Source: an uncultured Gammaproteobacteria bacterium
GTDB taxonomy: Bacteria; Pseudomonadota; Gammaproteobacteria; Xanthomonadales; Xanthomonadaceae
Direction: 5' to 3'
Length of the DNA stretch: 44,177 nt
NCBI GenBank assembly: GCA_946885735.1
Contig: CAMPGW010000013.1
Coordinates: 1 to 44,177, forward strand
Below are positions 8,230 through 17,534 of the stretch, piece after piece. The position numbers were made by a program, and so were the translations under genes. The notes below the pieces were generated by a model. That model was not told the DNA's origin. It was given only the letters and a program-made list of their open reading frames with translations, and did no database searches. Positions within the stretch are counted from its first letter, which is position 1, and every line of letters begins with the position of its first letter.

Positions 8230-9305
8230 GCGAACTGCTGCGGCATCTCGAGGCGCTGGTCGGGTTCGACACCCGCAATCCGCCGCGCGCCATCGGCACC
8301 GACGGGATCTTCGATTACCTGCGCGAGCAGCTGCAGGACTTTTCCATCGACGTCCGCGATCACGGCGCGGGTGCGGTGTCGTTGCTGGCGCGGCGTGGCG
8401 ACACGCGCCGCCTGTTCAACGTCCACATGGACACCGTGCCGGCCTCGCAGGACTGGAGCGCCGATCCGCACGTGCTGCGGGTCGAGGGAGATCGCGCCGT
8501 CGGCCTCGGCGCCTGCGACATCAAGGGCGCCGCCGCGGGCTTGCTGGCCGCGGCCCAGGCCACGACCGGCCCGGCCGCCTTCCTCTTCAGCAGCGACGAG
8601 GAAGCCAACGACGCCCGCTGCGTGCCGGCCTTTCTCGCCACCGACCATGGCTTCGACGAAGTCATCGTCTCGGAACCCACGCGTTGCGAAGCGGTGCTCG
8701 CGCACCGCGGCATCGTCTCGGCGCGGATCGCCTTCCGCGGCCAGGCGGGGCACGCCTCGGCGGCGAACGCGCTCGAGCTCAGCGCCGTCCACCAGGCGGT
8801 GCGCTGGGGCGTGCGCGCGCTCGACCACGTCGGCTCGCTGTCGCACCTGCGCTTCGGCGGGCTGACCGGGCTGCGCTTCAACATCGGCCGCATCGAGGGC
8901 GGAATCAAGGGCAACGTCATCGCGCCGTCGGCCGAAGTTCGCTTCGGCTTCCGTCCGCTGCCGTCGCAGGATTTCGATGCGCTGCACGCCACTTTGCGCG
9001 GTTTCGCGGAAGCTTCCGCGCTCGCCGACTACGAGGAGACCTTCCGTGGCCCCTCGTTGCCAGCGGGTGATGTCGCCGCGGCCGAGGAGCGGCGCCTGCA
9101 GGCGCGCGACCTGGCCGATGCGCTCGGCCTGCCGATCGGCAACGCCGTGGACTTCTGGACCGAGGCCTCGCTGTTCTCCGCCGCCGGCCTCACCGCGCTG
9201 GTGTTCGGCCCGGGCGATATCGCCCAGGCCCACGCCGCCGACGAGTGGGTCGCGCTCGACCAGCTCGAGGCCGCCCACCAACACTACCTGCGGCTGCTCG
9301 CATGA
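8226..9305 (+). CDS. argE': N-acetylcitrulline deacetylase (M20 family)
   Basis: The product has 359 residues and releases citrulline from N-acetylcitrulline. M20 metallopeptidase-fold metal ligands are visible: His in FNVHMDTVP, Asp in LGACDIKGA, Glu-Glu in SSDEEAND, Glu in VSEPT and His near the end in AQAHAADE. The sequence [10 protein letters not shown] near the N-terminus and [12 protein letters not shown] near the end match the Xanthomonas acetylcitrulline deacetylase as remembered, rather than generic ArgE. The GTG at 8226 overlaps the argG stop; an in-frame GTG at 8205 would add seven residues. The gene ends in an ATGA overlap with the next gene. Confidence 0.93.
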   Translation: MSELLRHLEALVGFDTRNPPRAIGTDGIFDYLREQLQDFSIDVRDHGAGAVSLLARRGDTRRLFNVHMDTVPASQDWSADPHVLRVEGDRAVGLGACDIKGAAAGLLAAAQATTGPAAFLFSSDEEANDARCVPAFLATDHGFDEVIVSEPTRCEAVLAHRGIVSARIAFRGQAGHASAANALELSAVHQAVRWGVRALDHVGSLSHLRFGGLTGLRFNIGRIEGGIKGNVIAPSAEVRFGFRPLPSQDFDALHATLRGFAEASALADYEETFRGPSLPAGDVAAAEERRLQARDLADALGLPIGNAVDFWTEASLFSAAGLTALVFGPGDIAQAHAADEWVALDQLEAAHQHYLRLLA

Positions 9306-10609
9306 ACGACCTGCGTCCCACCATCGTCCGGCTGCTGTCCAACATGGCCAGCGCCAAGGAAATCCAGCAATACCTCAAGCGTTTCTCGCAGCTCGACGCC
9401 GCGCGCTTCGCTGTGGTCAAGGTCGGCGGCGCGATCCTGCGCGACGAACTCGAGGCGCTGGTGTCCTCGCTGGCCTTCCTGCAGCAGGTCGGCCTGACGC
9501 CGATCGTCCTGCACGGCGCTGGTCCGCAGCTCGACGAGGAAATGCAGGCGGCCGGCATCGACAAGCAGGTGCGCGACGGCCTGCGCGTGACCGACGCCGA
9601 GGTGCTGGCGGTCGTGCGCCGCGTGTCCCAACAGGAGAACCTGCGGTTGGTGGAAGCCCTGCAGGCGCAGGGCGTGCGCGCCACCTCCATCACCGCCGGC
9701 GTGTTCGAGTCCGATTTCCTGAGCAAGCGCAAGTACGGCCTGGTCGGCAAGGTGGTCCGGGTGCATACCGGCGCCATCCAGGCGGCGATCAACGCGCGCT
9801 CGATCCCGGTCATCGCCTCGCTGGGCGAGACCGCGGGCGGACAGATCCTCAACGTCAACGCCGACTGGGCCGCCAACGAGCTGGTCAAGACCCTGCAGCC
9901 CTACAAGATCATCTTCCTGACCGGCACCGGCGGGCTGCTCGACGCCGATGGCGAACTCATCGATTCCATCAACCTGAGCACCGAATACGAGGCGCTGATG
10001 CGCCAGCCCTGGCTGCACTCGGGGATGAAGGTGAAGATCGAGCAGATCCACGACCTGCTGATGCAGTTGCCGCCTTCGTCCTCGGTGTCCATCACCCGGC
10101 CGGACGAGCTGGCCAAGGAGCTGTTCACCCATCGTGGGTCCGGCACGCTGGTGCGCCGCGGCGAGCGCATCCGCTGCGTCGGCTCGTGGCGACGGATGGA
10201 CCTGAAGAAGCTCAAGTCGCTGGTCGAGTCCGGCTTCGGCCGCCGGCTGGCGCCGGACTACTTCGAGAGTACGAAGCTGCACCAGGCCTTCGTCAGCGAG
10301 CACTACCGCGCCGCGCTGCTGCTCACCCTGGAGAACGGCCTGCCGCACCTGGACAAGTTCGCCGTCAGCGACGACGCCCAGGGCGAGGGCCTGGGCCGCG
10401 CCGCCTGGCAGGTGATGCGCGAGGCCACGCCGCGGCTGTTCTGGCGCTCGCGCGCCAACAATCCGATCAACGAGTTCTATTTCGCCGAGGCCGACGGCTG
10501 CCTCAAGGGCGAGCAGTGGAATGTATTCTGGTATGGCCTGGAAAGCTTCGAGGACATCCGCTTCGCCGTGGACCATTGCCGTGCCCGACCGGCTTCGCTC
10601 AAGGACTGA
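9302..10609 (+). CDS. argB: Bifunctional N-acetylglutamate kinase/N-acetylglutamate synthase
   Basis: A 435-residue fusion. Residues about 40-285 form an amino acid kinase domain ([42 protein letters not shown]). The rest is a GNAT domain ([23 protein letters not shown] split by position, then the acyl-CoA segment [16 protein letters not shown]). This is the NAGS/K type described for Xanthomonadales, related to vertebrate NAGS. It catalyses the first two steps, acetyl-CoA plus glutamate to acetylglutamate and then its phosphorylation. In this family arginine is a feedback inhibitor; this is family knowledge, not seen here. The ATG overlaps the argE' stop. Only one base separates it from the next gene. 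Confidence 0.95.
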   Translation: MNDLRPTIVRLLSNMASAKEIQQYLKRFSQLDAARFAVVKVGGAILRDELEALVSSLAFLQQVGLTPIVLHGAGPQLDEEMQAAGIDKQVRDGLRVTDAEVLAVVRRVSQQENLRLVEALQAQGVRATSITAGVFESDFLSKRKYGLVGKVVRVHTGAIQAAINARSIPVIASLGETAGGQILNVNADWAANELVKTLQPYKIIFLTGTGGLLDADGELIDSINLSTEYEALMRQPWLHSGMKVKIEQIHDLLMQLPPSSSVSITRPDELAKELFTHRGSGTLVRRGERIRCVGSWRRMDLKKLKSLVESGFGRRLAPDYFESTKLHQAFVSEHYRAALLLTLENGLPHLDKFAVSDDAQGEGLGRAAWQVMREATPRLFWRSRANNPINEFYFAEADGCLKGEQWNVFWYGLESFEDIRFAVDHCRARPASLKD

Positions 10610-10610
10610 C

Positions 10611-11216
10611 ATGACCGACGCCTGGACCCTGCCGGTGATGCTCGCGGGCCGCCACGTGCGGCTGGAACCACTGCGCGCCGAACATGCCGACGGCCTGCGG
10701 CTGGCGCTCGCCGATGGTGAGTTGTGGCGGCTGTGGTACACCGCCGTGCCGGCGCCCGAGGGCGTGGAGGCCTACATCGCCACCGCGCTGGAAGGGCAGG
10801 AGGGCGGCGACATGCTGCCTTTCGCCGTGTTCGACCACGACGGCGCGATCGTGGGCTGCACGCGTTACTGCAACATCGCCGCGAGCAACCGGCGCCTGGA
10901 GATCGGCTACACCTGGTACGCGCGCCGCGTGCAGCGCACCGCGCTCAATACCGAGGCCAAGCGGTTGCTGCTCGCGCATGCCTTCGAGGACCTGGGGGCG
11001 ATCGCGGTAGAGTTCCGCACCCACTGGTTCAACCAGCGTTCGCGCGCCGCCATTGCCCGGCTCGGGGCGAAGCAGGACGGCATCCTGCGCAACTTCAGCC
11101 GCGATCCCGACGGCGCCTTCCGCGACACCGTCGTGTTCTCCATCATCGAGTCCGAGTGGCCCACCGTGCGCAAGCACCTGGACCACGAACTGGCGCACGG
11201 AGGCGCAGGTCCATGA
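10611..11216 (+). CDS. RimJ/RimL-type GNAT N-acetyltransferase inside the arginine operon
   Basis: The protein has 201 residues and reads as a RimJ/RimL-like GNAT: an N-terminal [12 protein letters not shown], a central strand [13 protein letters not shown], then the [21 protein letters not shown] segment that resembles the acyl-CoA loop, and [23 protein letters not shown]. The real position of the start is ATG 10611, directly after the argB/A stop, and its TGA overlaps the argC ATG. It is therefore an integral part of the operon. It does not replace argA, because the preceding fusion already carries that domain, and it does not look like ArgJ. The substrate is unknown; a small molecule of the arginine pathway or a protein N-terminus are both possible. 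Confidence 0.85.
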   Translation: MTDAWTLPVMLAGRHVRLEPLRAEHADGLRLALADGELWRLWYTAVPAPEGVEAYIATALEGQEGGDMLPFAVFDHDGAIVGCTRYCNIAASNRRLEIGYTWYARRVQRTALNTEAKRLLLAHAFEDLGAIAVEFRTHWFNQRSRAAIARLGAKQDGILRNFSRDPDGAFRDTVVFSIIESEWPTVRKHLDHELAHGGAGP

Positions 11217-12169
11217 GCATTCGAATTGGCCTTGTCGGGGCCCGCGGCTACGTAGGCAGCGAACTGATCCGGCTGATCGCCGGCCATCCCGACTTCGAGC
11301 TGGCCTTCGTCGCCTCGCGCGAGCGCGCCGGGGAAAGGCTCGGCGCGCACGAGCACGCCGATGTCGGCGAGTTGCAGTATTCCAACCCGACGCCGGAGGA
11401 GGCGGCCGGCTTCGGCGCCGACGCCATCGTGCTCGCGCTGCCCAACGGCAGGGCCGGCTCGTACGTGCATGCGGTGGACGCATTCGCCCCGGAAACGGTC
11501 CTGCTCGACCTGTCGGCCGACTACCGCTTCGACGCCGACTGGCACTATGGCTTGCCCGAGCTCACGCGCTCACGGGCCGAGGGCGCCAGGCGCATCAGCA
11601 ATCCCGGCTGCTACGCCACCGCGATGCAGCTGGCGCTGGCGCCGCTGTGCGACGAACAGGACGCGCCTGCACAGTGCTTCGGCGTGTCGGGCTGGTCCGG
11701 CGCCGGCACCAATCCCAGCGAGAAGAACGACCCGGAGGCGTTGAAGGACAACCTGATGCCGTACTCGCTCGTCGGCCACGTCCACGAACGCGAGGTCGCG
11801 CACCAGTTGGGCCAGGCGGTGGAGTTCATGCCGGCGGTGGCGCCGCACTTCCGCGGCATCAGCATGACGGTGAACGTGCATCTGTCACGCCCGCACGCCC
11901 ACGAGGAGGTGGTCGGGCACTTCCGAGACCACTACGCCGGCGAGCCCCTCGTTGCCGTGCAGGACCGCGTGCCGTGGGTCAGCCGCATCGCGGGCCAGCA
12001 CGGCGCGAGGATCGGCGGCTTCACGCTCTCGGCCGACGGCCGTCGCCTGGTGCTCGTGAGCGTGCTCGACAACCTGCTCAAGGGCGCGGCGACGCAGGCC
12101 CTGCAGAACCTCAACCTCGCGTTTTCCCTCGACGAGACGCTGGGCATCCCGCTGCCCCCGAAGGACTGA
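11213..12169 (+). CDS. argC: N-acetyl-gamma-glutamyl-phosphate reductase
   Basis: A 318-residue NADPH-dependent reductase that turns acetylglutamyl phosphate into the semialdehyde. The Rossmann motif [10 protein letters not shown] is at residues 9-18, the catalytic Cys is in [10 protein letters not shown], and AVAPHFRGI is the conserved C-terminal active-site strand. Length fits the family. It overlaps the upstream GNAT gene by 4 bases (ATGA) and is 1 base before argH. The next enzyme needed, acetylornithine aminotransferase (argD), is not in the window and must be encoded elsewhere. Confidence 0.96.
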   Translation: MSIRIGLVGARGYVGSELIRLIAGHPDFELAFVASRERAGERLGAHEHADVGELQYSNPTPEEAAGFGADAIVLALPNGRAGSYVHAVDAFAPETVLLDLSADYRFDADWHYGLPELTRSRAEGARRISNPGCYATAMQLALAPLCDEQDAPAQCFGVSGWSGAGTNPSEKNDPEALKDNLMPYSLVGHVHEREVAHQLGQAVEFMPAVAPHFRGISMTVNVHLSRPHAHEEVVGHFRDHYAGEPLVAVQDRVPWVSRIAGQHGARIGGFTLSADGRRLVLVSVLDNLLKGAATQALQNLNLAFSLDETLGIPLPPKD

Positions 12170-12170
12170 C

Positions 12171-13460
12171 ATGACCGACCTGCTCTGGCAAAAACCTGGC
12201 GTGGCGGTGGATGCGGCGATCCAGCGCTTCCTCGCCGGCGAGGACGTCGTGCTCGATCGCGAGTTCTTCCTGTTCGACATCCAGGCCAGTGCCGCACACG
12301 CGCAGGGACTGCAGCGCATCGGCCTGCTGAGCGCCGAGGAACTCGCCGGTCTGGAGCGCGAGCTCGACGCGCTGGCCGCGGATTTCCACGCCGGTCGCTT
12401 CGTGCTGGACGAAACCTGGGAGGACGGCCACTCCGCCATCGAAGCGCGCCTGACCGAGCGTCTCGGCGATGCCGGGCGGAAAATCCATGCTGGCCGCAGC
12501 CGCAACGACCAGGTGCTGGTGGCGACGCGGCTGTGGCTCAAAGACCGCCTCGACCGCGTGGCCAGCCTCGCGCGCGAGTGCTCGAAGGTCGCGCTGGAGC
12601 GTGCCGAATCCGAGCAGGGCGTCGTCATGCCCGGTTATACGCACCTGCAGCGCGCGGTGGTGTCGTCGGCGGGCATGTGGTGGGCGGGCTGGGCGGAAGC
12701 CTTCCTCGACGATGCGGTGCGTGCCCGCGACACGCTGGCATGGGTCGACGCCAATCCACTCGGAAGCGCGGCCGGCTACGGCGTCAACCTGCCGCTCGAC
12801 CGCGAGCACAGCACCACCGAGCTCGGCTTCGCCCGCATGCAGGTGGCGGCCACCTATGCACAGCTTTCGCGCGGCAAGTTCGAGATGGCGGCGATCGAGG
12901 CCCTGGGCTCGATGCTGCTCGACGTGCGCCGGCTGGCCTGGGACCTGTCGCTGTTCACCAGCGCGGAATTCGGCTTCGTCGCGCTGCCGCCGGAATACAC
13001 CACGGGCAGTTCGATCATGCCCAACAAGCGCAATCCCGACGTGGTCGAGTTGCTGCGCGCCAGTTATGCCAGCGCAGCCGCGGCCCGCACCGAGATCGAG
13101 CAGCTGCTGTCGCTGCCTTCCGGCTACCACCGCGACCTGCAGTTCTCCAAGGGCGCGATCTTCCATGCGTTCTCGCGCGGGCTGGGTGCGCTCGCGCTGG
13201 TGCCGGACCTGATGCGACGGCTGCAATGGCGACCGGAGGCACTACGGGCCGCGTTGGAGCCTTCGATGTACGCGACCGACCTGGCGGTGGACCTGGCGCG
13301 CGCGGGCACGCCTTTCCGCGATGCCTACCGCCAGGCCGCCGATCCGGCGCGCTGGGCGGATGGGGATCCCGCGGCCAGCCTCGCCGCGCGCGTCTCGCCC
13401 GGCGCCGCCGGCGACCTGCGCCTGGACCTGCTGCGCGAACGGCTCTCGAAGTTTACCTGA
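12171..13460 (+). CDS. argH: Argininosuccinate lyase
   Basis: This 429-residue member of the fumarase/aspartase superfamily splits argininosuccinate into arginine and fumarate. It has the family signature [12 protein letters not shown], with the serine that acts as catalytic base, and the earlier segments [10 protein letters not shown] and [10 protein letters not shown]. It is slightly shorter than the E. coli protein (457). It is the last gene of the operon. Its stop is only 14 bases from the stop of the convergent PRPP-synthetase-like gene, and no hairpin terminator is visible between them. Confidence 0.96.
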   Translation: MTDLLWQKPGVAVDAAIQRFLAGEDVVLDREFFLFDIQASAAHAQGLQRIGLLSAEELAGLERELDALAADFHAGRFVLDETWEDGHSAIEARLTERLGDAGRKIHAGRSRNDQVLVATRLWLKDRLDRVASLARECSKVALERAESEQGVVMPGYTHLQRAVVSSAGMWWAGWAEAFLDDAVRARDTLAWVDANPLGSAAGYGVNLPLDREHSTTELGFARMQVAATYAQLSRGKFEMAAIEALGSMLLDVRRLAWDLSLFTSAEFGFVALPPEYTTGSSIMPNKRNPDVVELLRASYASAAAARTEIEQLLSLPSGYHRDLQFSKGAIFHAFSRGLGALALVPDLMRRLQWRPEALRAALEPSMYATDLAVDLARAGTPFRDAYRQAADPARWADGDPAASLAARVSPGAAGDLRLDLLRERLSKFT

Positions 13461-13474
13461 GAACGAGGCGAGCT

Positions 13475-14377
13475 TCAGCGCCGGGGAAGCTCCGCCAGCA
13501 CCGCCTCACAAGCTTGCGCCACCAGCGCCACGACACTGATGCCGTTGCTGGCATGCGGCAGCGTGTCGGTGCTTACCACCTCGCGCGCACCGGCGGCACG
13601 CACGCGCTCGCAGGCATCGCCGGCGAACAGCGCGTGCGTCACCACGCAGGCCGCGGGAGGCAATCCCAGCGTGCCGAGGTGCCGCAAGGTCTCCACGATC
13701 GTCGCGCCCGACGAGGCGATGTCGTCCACCACCACCGGCGTGCGGCCCGCGGCCGCGGCGGCATCGGGCAGGCTGACCTCGACCTCGCGGTCGCCGTGGC
13801 GCACCTTGCTCAGCACCTGCACGGGCACGCCGGCCAGTTCGCCGATGCGGCCCACCCATTGCAGGCTCTCGGCATCCGGACCGATCACCACCGCACCGGG
13901 CACGTGGGTGCGGATCCATTCCGCGATTGCGGGCGCCGCCTCGACCACGCGTGCCGGTATCGCGAAGACCTGGTCCAGGCGCGTGATCCGGTGCAGGTGC
14001 GGGTCCACCGTCACCAGCCAGTCGAAGCTCTCCTGCAGGAAGCGCGCGTACAGCGGCGCGCTCACCGCTTCGCCGGCGCGGAAGCGGATGTCCTGGCGCA
14101 TGTAGGGGAGGTAGGGCGCGACCAGTCCGACCGAACGCGCGCCGAATTCGCGCAAGGTCGCCGCGGCGAAGCGCAGGCCCAACGCGGAACGATCGGGATC
14201 GCGAAGGCAGGCCACCAGCAGCACGTCTTCGTCGCGCACCGCGTCGTCCACCGCCAGCAGCGATTCGCCGTCGGGGAAGTGGCGCCAGTCGAGGCGGCCA
14301 CGGCTCGCGCCCAGGCGCGGGGCCAGTGCGTCGGCGAAGGTTTCGGCGCCGGGCAGGGCCAGGATCTTGCGGCTCAT
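13475..14377 (-). CDS. Ribose-phosphate pyrophosphokinase-like protein
   Basis: The 300-residue protein has the PRPP synthetase elements in order: HFPDGES near residue 33, the loop YMRQDIRFRAGEA near 92-104, the DPHLHR segment in place of the usual DLHSxQ, and the PRPP-binding loop VVVDDIASSGAT. The spacing and the DPH form are closer to archaeal-type synthetases than to the housekeeping bacterial Prs (about 310-315 residues). The gene is coupled by ATGA to the thymidine/AMP phosphorylase-like gene upstream of it, so a role in nucleotide salvage through phosphorylated ribose is more likely than general PRPP supply. That role is an inference. Confidence 0.85.
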   Translation of the reverse strand: MSRKILALPGAETFADALAPRLGASRGRLDWRHFPDGESLLAVDDAVRDEDVLLVACLRDPDRSALGLRFAAATLREFGARSVGLVAPYLPYMRQDIRFRAGEAVSAPLYARFLQESFDWLVTVDPHLHRITRLDQVFAIPARVVEAAPAIAEWIRTHVPGAVVIGPDAESLQWVGRIGELAGVPVQVLSKVRHGDREVEVSLPDAAAAAGRTPVVVDDIASSGATIVETLRHLGTLGLPPAACVVTHALFAGDACERVRAAGAREVVSTDTLPHASNGISVVALVAQACEAVLAELPRR

Positions 14378-15891
14378 GGTGTTGGCTCCCGCAGGGCGAG
14401 GATGCCCGGGTTGGCGCGGGCGTAGGCCAGCGCGTAGTCGAGTTCGCCGCGCGTCTGCGCGTGGACGGTGAACAGCGCCTGCCCACGCTCGACGCGATCG
14501 CCGACACGCAGGCCACAGTCGAGGCCGGCCGCCGCCGCCAGTGGCGCACCGGCGAGCTTGGCCACTTTCGCGAGGCGGCGGTTGTCGATGCCGGCGACGA
14601 TCCCGCTCGCCTGCGCGGCGACCTCGGCGGTGTGCGCGGCGCCGGGAGGCTCGCGGAAGCCACCCTGTCCCTCGCAGATCGCAAGGAACTTCGAGAGCGC
14701 CAGTCCCGAATCCAGGGTCTCGCGTGCCAGCCGCTCGCCGCTGCCGCGCACTGCGCCCGGCGCCATTTCGAGCAACTGCGCGGCCAGGGCCAAGGCGCGC
14801 TCGCGCAAGTCCCGCGGCGCGTCGGCCTCGCCGCGCAACACCGCCAGCACGTCACGCGCTTCCAGCGCGGGGCCGATGCCGCGCCCGACCGGTTGAGTGC
14901 CGTCGGACAGGTGCAAACGCACTTCCAGCCCCAGCGCGGCGCCGGTCGCGCGCAGGCGCCTGGACAGCGAGGCCGCCGCGGCGGCGGAGCGCACCTTGGC
15001 CGTCGGTCCCACCGGCACGTCGACCAGCACGTGGGTGGATCCTGCCGCCACCTTCTTCGACAGCACGCTCGCCACCAGTTGGCCGTCGCTGTCGAAATCC
15101 AGCGGGCGCTCGATGCGGATCAGCACGTCGTCGGCCGGACTCAGCCGGACGTTGCCGCCCCAGGCGATGCAGCCGCCTTCGCGTTCGACCACGCGGCGCA
15201 TCGTCGCCAGGTCGAGGTCCACCGGCGCCATCACCTCCATCGTGTCGGCGGTGCCGGCCGGCGAGGTGATCGCCCGCGAGGACGTCTTGGGTATGCGGTG
15301 GCCGAGTGCGGCGACGATCGCCACCACGATCGGCGTGGTGCGATTGCCGGGCAGCCCACCGACGCAGTGCTTGTCCAAAACCGGGCCAGGCCCCCAGTCC
15401 AGGCGCTCGCCCACGGCGACCATGGCGCGGGCGATCGAGAGCGTCTCGGCATCGTCGAGGCGGTCGCCCGCGCAAGCCGTGACGAAGGCGGCGAGTTCGA
15501 TATCGGAGTACAGGCCGTCCACCGCGTCGCGCATCAGCTGCAGCGCATCCTCGTCGCCCAGGCGCCCGCCGAAGACCTTCGCCCGCAAGGCCTGCGCCGA
15601 ACGCGGGGGCTCGGCGTGGCTGAAAGTAGCGTAGCTCGGCTCAGCCGGATCCAGCGCCTTCCAGGCCGCTTCCGATAGCGCCACTTCGTCGGTGCCGAGC
15701 ACGCCGTTGGTGACCACGTTGAGCGTGGCCACGAGCTCCCGGTCGCCGACCTGCAGGCAGATGCGCGTGAGCGCGGTGAAGCCTTCGGACCGGCACACCG
15801 GGCAATCGCGATGCATGAAGACCACGGCCTGCTGGTAGGTGTCGATGCCCGCGCGGACGACGCGCAGGCGGGTGGTTCCGTGTTCGTGCAT
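14374..15891 (-). CDS. Type 2 thymidine phosphorylase/AMP phosphorylase family protein
   Basis: The 505-residue protein has an N-terminal extension of about 90 residues, the phosphorylase core with DKHCVGGLPGNRTTP and KTSSRAITSPAGTADTMEV, and a C-terminal pyrimidine-phosphorylase-like domain with GLDCGLRVGDRVERGQALF. This is the DeoA type 2 family, which includes archaeal AMP phosphorylases forming ribose 1,5-bisphosphate. It has two Cys-rich residues near the N-terminus (DCPVC). It is the first gene of a two-gene unit with the PRPP-synthetase-like gene. Whether the substrate is thymidine or a nucleoside monophosphate cannot be decided from sequence reading alone. Confidence 0.88.
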   Translation of the reverse strand: MHEHGTTRLRVVRAGIDTYQQAVVFMHRDCPVCRSEGFTALTRICLQVGDRELVATLNVVTNGVLGTDEVALSEAAWKALDPAEPSYATFSHAEPPRSAQALRAKVFGGRLGDEDALQLMRDAVDGLYSDIELAAFVTACAGDRLDDAETLSIARAMVAVGERLDWGPGPVLDKHCVGGLPGNRTTPIVVAIVAALGHRIPKTSSRAITSPAGTADTMEVMAPVDLDLATMRRVVEREGGCIAWGGNVRLSPADDVLIRIERPLDFDSDGQLVASVLSKKVAAGSTHVLVDVPVGPTAKVRSAAAAASLSRRLRATGAALGLEVRLHLSDGTQPVGRGIGPALEARDVLAVLRGEADAPRDLRERALALAAQLLEMAPGAVRGSGERLARETLDSGLALSKFLAICEGQGGFREPPGAAHTAEVAAQASGIVAGIDNRRLAKVAKLAGAPLAAAAGLDCGLRVGDRVERGQALFTVHAQTRGELDYALAYARANPGILALREPTP

Positions 15892-15926
15892 CGGGCGCGT
15901 GGGTCCGGGGGCGATGGACTAAGATT

Positions 15927-15955
15927 ACCCCGGGCGCCCCCGGATTGACCGGGGT
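15927..15955. repeat. Inverted repeat in a divergent intergenic region
   Basis: ACCCCGG (15927-15933) and CCGGGGT (15949-15955) are perfect 7-base inverted arms with a 15-base spacer. They lie in the 82-base gap between two divergent genes, next to TAAGATTA (15920-15927), which could serve as a -10 region. The repeat may be an operator or simply a GC-rich hairpin. Confidence 0.3.
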
Positions 15956-15973
15956 CACGCAGGGTGGGCGCGG

Positions 15974-17341
15974 ATGGACCAGGATGTTCCCATGGAAGCG
16001 GCCGAACTGCGGCGGATGATCGAGCGCTGCGGCCCCGCCTGCGCGGCCGATCGCTCGGCGGAAACGCTGAACCGCGAATGCTTCTGCGTCGCGGTGTCGC
16101 CTGCCGAGGTGAAGGCGCGGGTCAACCAGCTGCTGCGATCGCGCGGACTGGGCGGCGAACTCGGCGAACGCCACGAGCACCTGTTCGCGCCCTTGCCGGT
16201 GTTCGTGCCGCGCGCGCACGTCGAGTGCATGGAGCGCATCGCCGCGCTGATCGCGCAAGCCACGGCGAGCCCGGCCTTCGCGGCGCGCGTGCTGGCATGG
16301 GCGCCCGCCATCGCCGGCCACGATCCCGGCTCGCCGGGCGGATTGCTGGGCCTCGATTTCCATCTCGCGCCCGACGGGCCCCGGCTGATCGAGATCAACA
16401 CCAATCCCGGCGGCCTGCTGCTGAACGCGGTGCTGGCCGAGGCGCAGCAACTTTGCCTGCCGGCGATCTCCTCACCGGGCACGGCGCCCGGAACGGCGGA
16501 AGCGGGCGTGGACGTCCTGCTGCACGAATGGGCCCTGCAGCGCAGCCCGGAGCCCGGCGAGGCCGTGGCCATCGTGGACGAAGCGCCCGCCGACCAGTAC
16601 CTGCATGCGGAGTTCGCGCTGTTCCAGCGGCTGCTGCTGGACCGCGGCATCCCGACCCACGTGGTCGATCCGTCGGCGCTCGAGTACGTCGAGGGCAAGC
16701 TGGTCGTCGCCGGACAGCCGGTCGGATTCGTCTACAACCGGCTCACCGACTTCGCGCTCGAGCGATCGGACCACGCGCGCCTGCGCCGGGCCTACCTCGA
16801 CGGAGCGGTCGCGCTCAGCCCGCACCCGCGCGCACACGCGCTGCAGGCCGACAAGCGCAACCTCGTCGTGCTCGGCGACGTGCAGGCGCTGCAGGACTGC
16901 GGCCTGTCGGCGGACGCGGCGGCGGAACTCGCCGCGGGGGTTCCACGCACCGAGGTCATGAGCGAAGCCAATCGCGAAGACCTGTGGGCGCGCCGGCGCG
17001 AGCTGTTCTTCAAGCCGGCCACTGGCTACGGCAGCCGCGCCAGCTACCGCGGCGACAAGCTGACCCATAAGACCTGGGAACAGATGGCGTCCACCGCCTA
17101 CGTGGCGCAGCAGGTGGTGCCGCCGAGCGAGCGCCGGCCCGGCGACGGCGCCGATGCGCTGAAGGTGGATATCCGCGCCTACGCCTACGAAGGCCGCGTG
17201 CTGGGCCTGGCGGCGCGTACCTATCGGGGGCAGACCACCAACTTCCGCACGCCGGGCGGCGGCTTCGCGCCGGTGGTGACCCTGGAGTGGGCTTCCGGGG
17301 CGCCAGAAACGCAAAACCGGCCGAAGCCGGTTTTTCGATGA
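15974..17341 (+). CDS. ATP-grasp-like conserved hypothetical protein
   Basis: A 455-residue protein I cannot name. It has features of a circularly permuted ATP-grasp enzyme. GLDFHLAPDGPRLIEINTNPGG (about residues 130-150 in two halves) resembles the metal-binding strand with its Glu-x-Asn, YNRLTDF lies in the middle, and FFKPATGYGSRASYRG near residue 342 resembles the nucleotide-binding loop. The segment DIRAYAYEGRVLGLAARTYRG also fits an ATP-grasp core. Such enzymes usually ligate a carboxylate to an amine or thiol. The last coding bases (17313-17335) form a strong terminator hairpin, so the final ten or so residues are shaped by that RNA element. It is divergent from the phosphorylase gene. 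Confidence 0.75.
   Translation: MDQDVPMEAAELRRMIERCGPACAADRSAETLNRECFCVAVSPAEVKARVNQLLRSRGLGGELGERHEHLFAPLPVFVPRAHVECMERIAALIAQATASPAFAARVLAWAPAIAGHDPGSPGGLLGLDFHLAPDGPRLIEINTNPGGLLLNAVLAEAQQLCLPAISSPGTAPGTAEAGVDVLLHEWALQRSPEPGEAVAIVDEAPADQYLHAEFALFQRLLLDRGIPTHVVDPSALEYVEGKLVVAGQPVGFVYNRLTDFALERSDHARLRRAYLDGAVALSPHPRAHALQADKRNLVVLGDVQALQDCGLSADAAAELAAGVPRTEVMSEANREDLWARRRELFFKPATGYGSRASYRGDKLTHKTWEQMASTAYVAQQVVPPSERRPGDGADALKVDIRAYAYEGRVLGLAARTYRGQTTNFRTPGGGFAPVVTLEWASGAPETQNRPKPVFR
17313..17335. terminator. Bidirectional intrinsic terminator inside the end of the ATP-grasp-like gene
   Basis: AAAACCGGC (17313-17321) and GCCGGTTTT (17326-17334) form a perfect 9-bp stem followed by T on the plus strand. 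On the minus strand the same stem closes a UUCG tetraloop, an especially stable loop, and ends in TTTT. It can therefore end both the ATP-grasp-like mRNA and the convergent tRNA-Pro transcript, and it overlaps the coding region. Confidence 0.75.
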
Positions 17342-17346
17342 AGCAT

Positions 17347-17423
<77 letters not shown>

Positions 17424-17436
17424 AGGGAAGCTGCGT

Positions 17437-17465
17437 ATTCTAGTGGCCGCCTTGCCGGCAGGCAA
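17437..17465 (-). promoter_or_regulatory. Promoter of tRNA-Pro
   Basis: On the minus strand TTGCCT (17465-17460, 4 of 6) and TAGAAT (17442-17437, 5 of 6) are spaced by exactly 17 bases. The predicted start at about 17430 lies 7 bases before the mature tRNA. Confidence 0.65.
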
Positions 17466-17483
17466 GTCCGGCGGCGCCCTGTT

Positions 17484-17512
17484 TCGACGCGGCCACGGTG
17501 GACCGCTAGAAT
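17484..17512 (+). promoter_or_regulatory. Candidate hisS promoter
   Basis: TCGACG (17484-17489, 4 of 6) and TAGAAT (17507-17512, 5 of 6) are spaced by 17 bases. Transcription would start near 17519, leaving a 16-base leader that holds the GGAG ribosome binding site before the ATG at 17535. Confidence 0.55.
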
Positions 17513-17534
17513 GGCGGGCTTCCCGGAGACCCGC

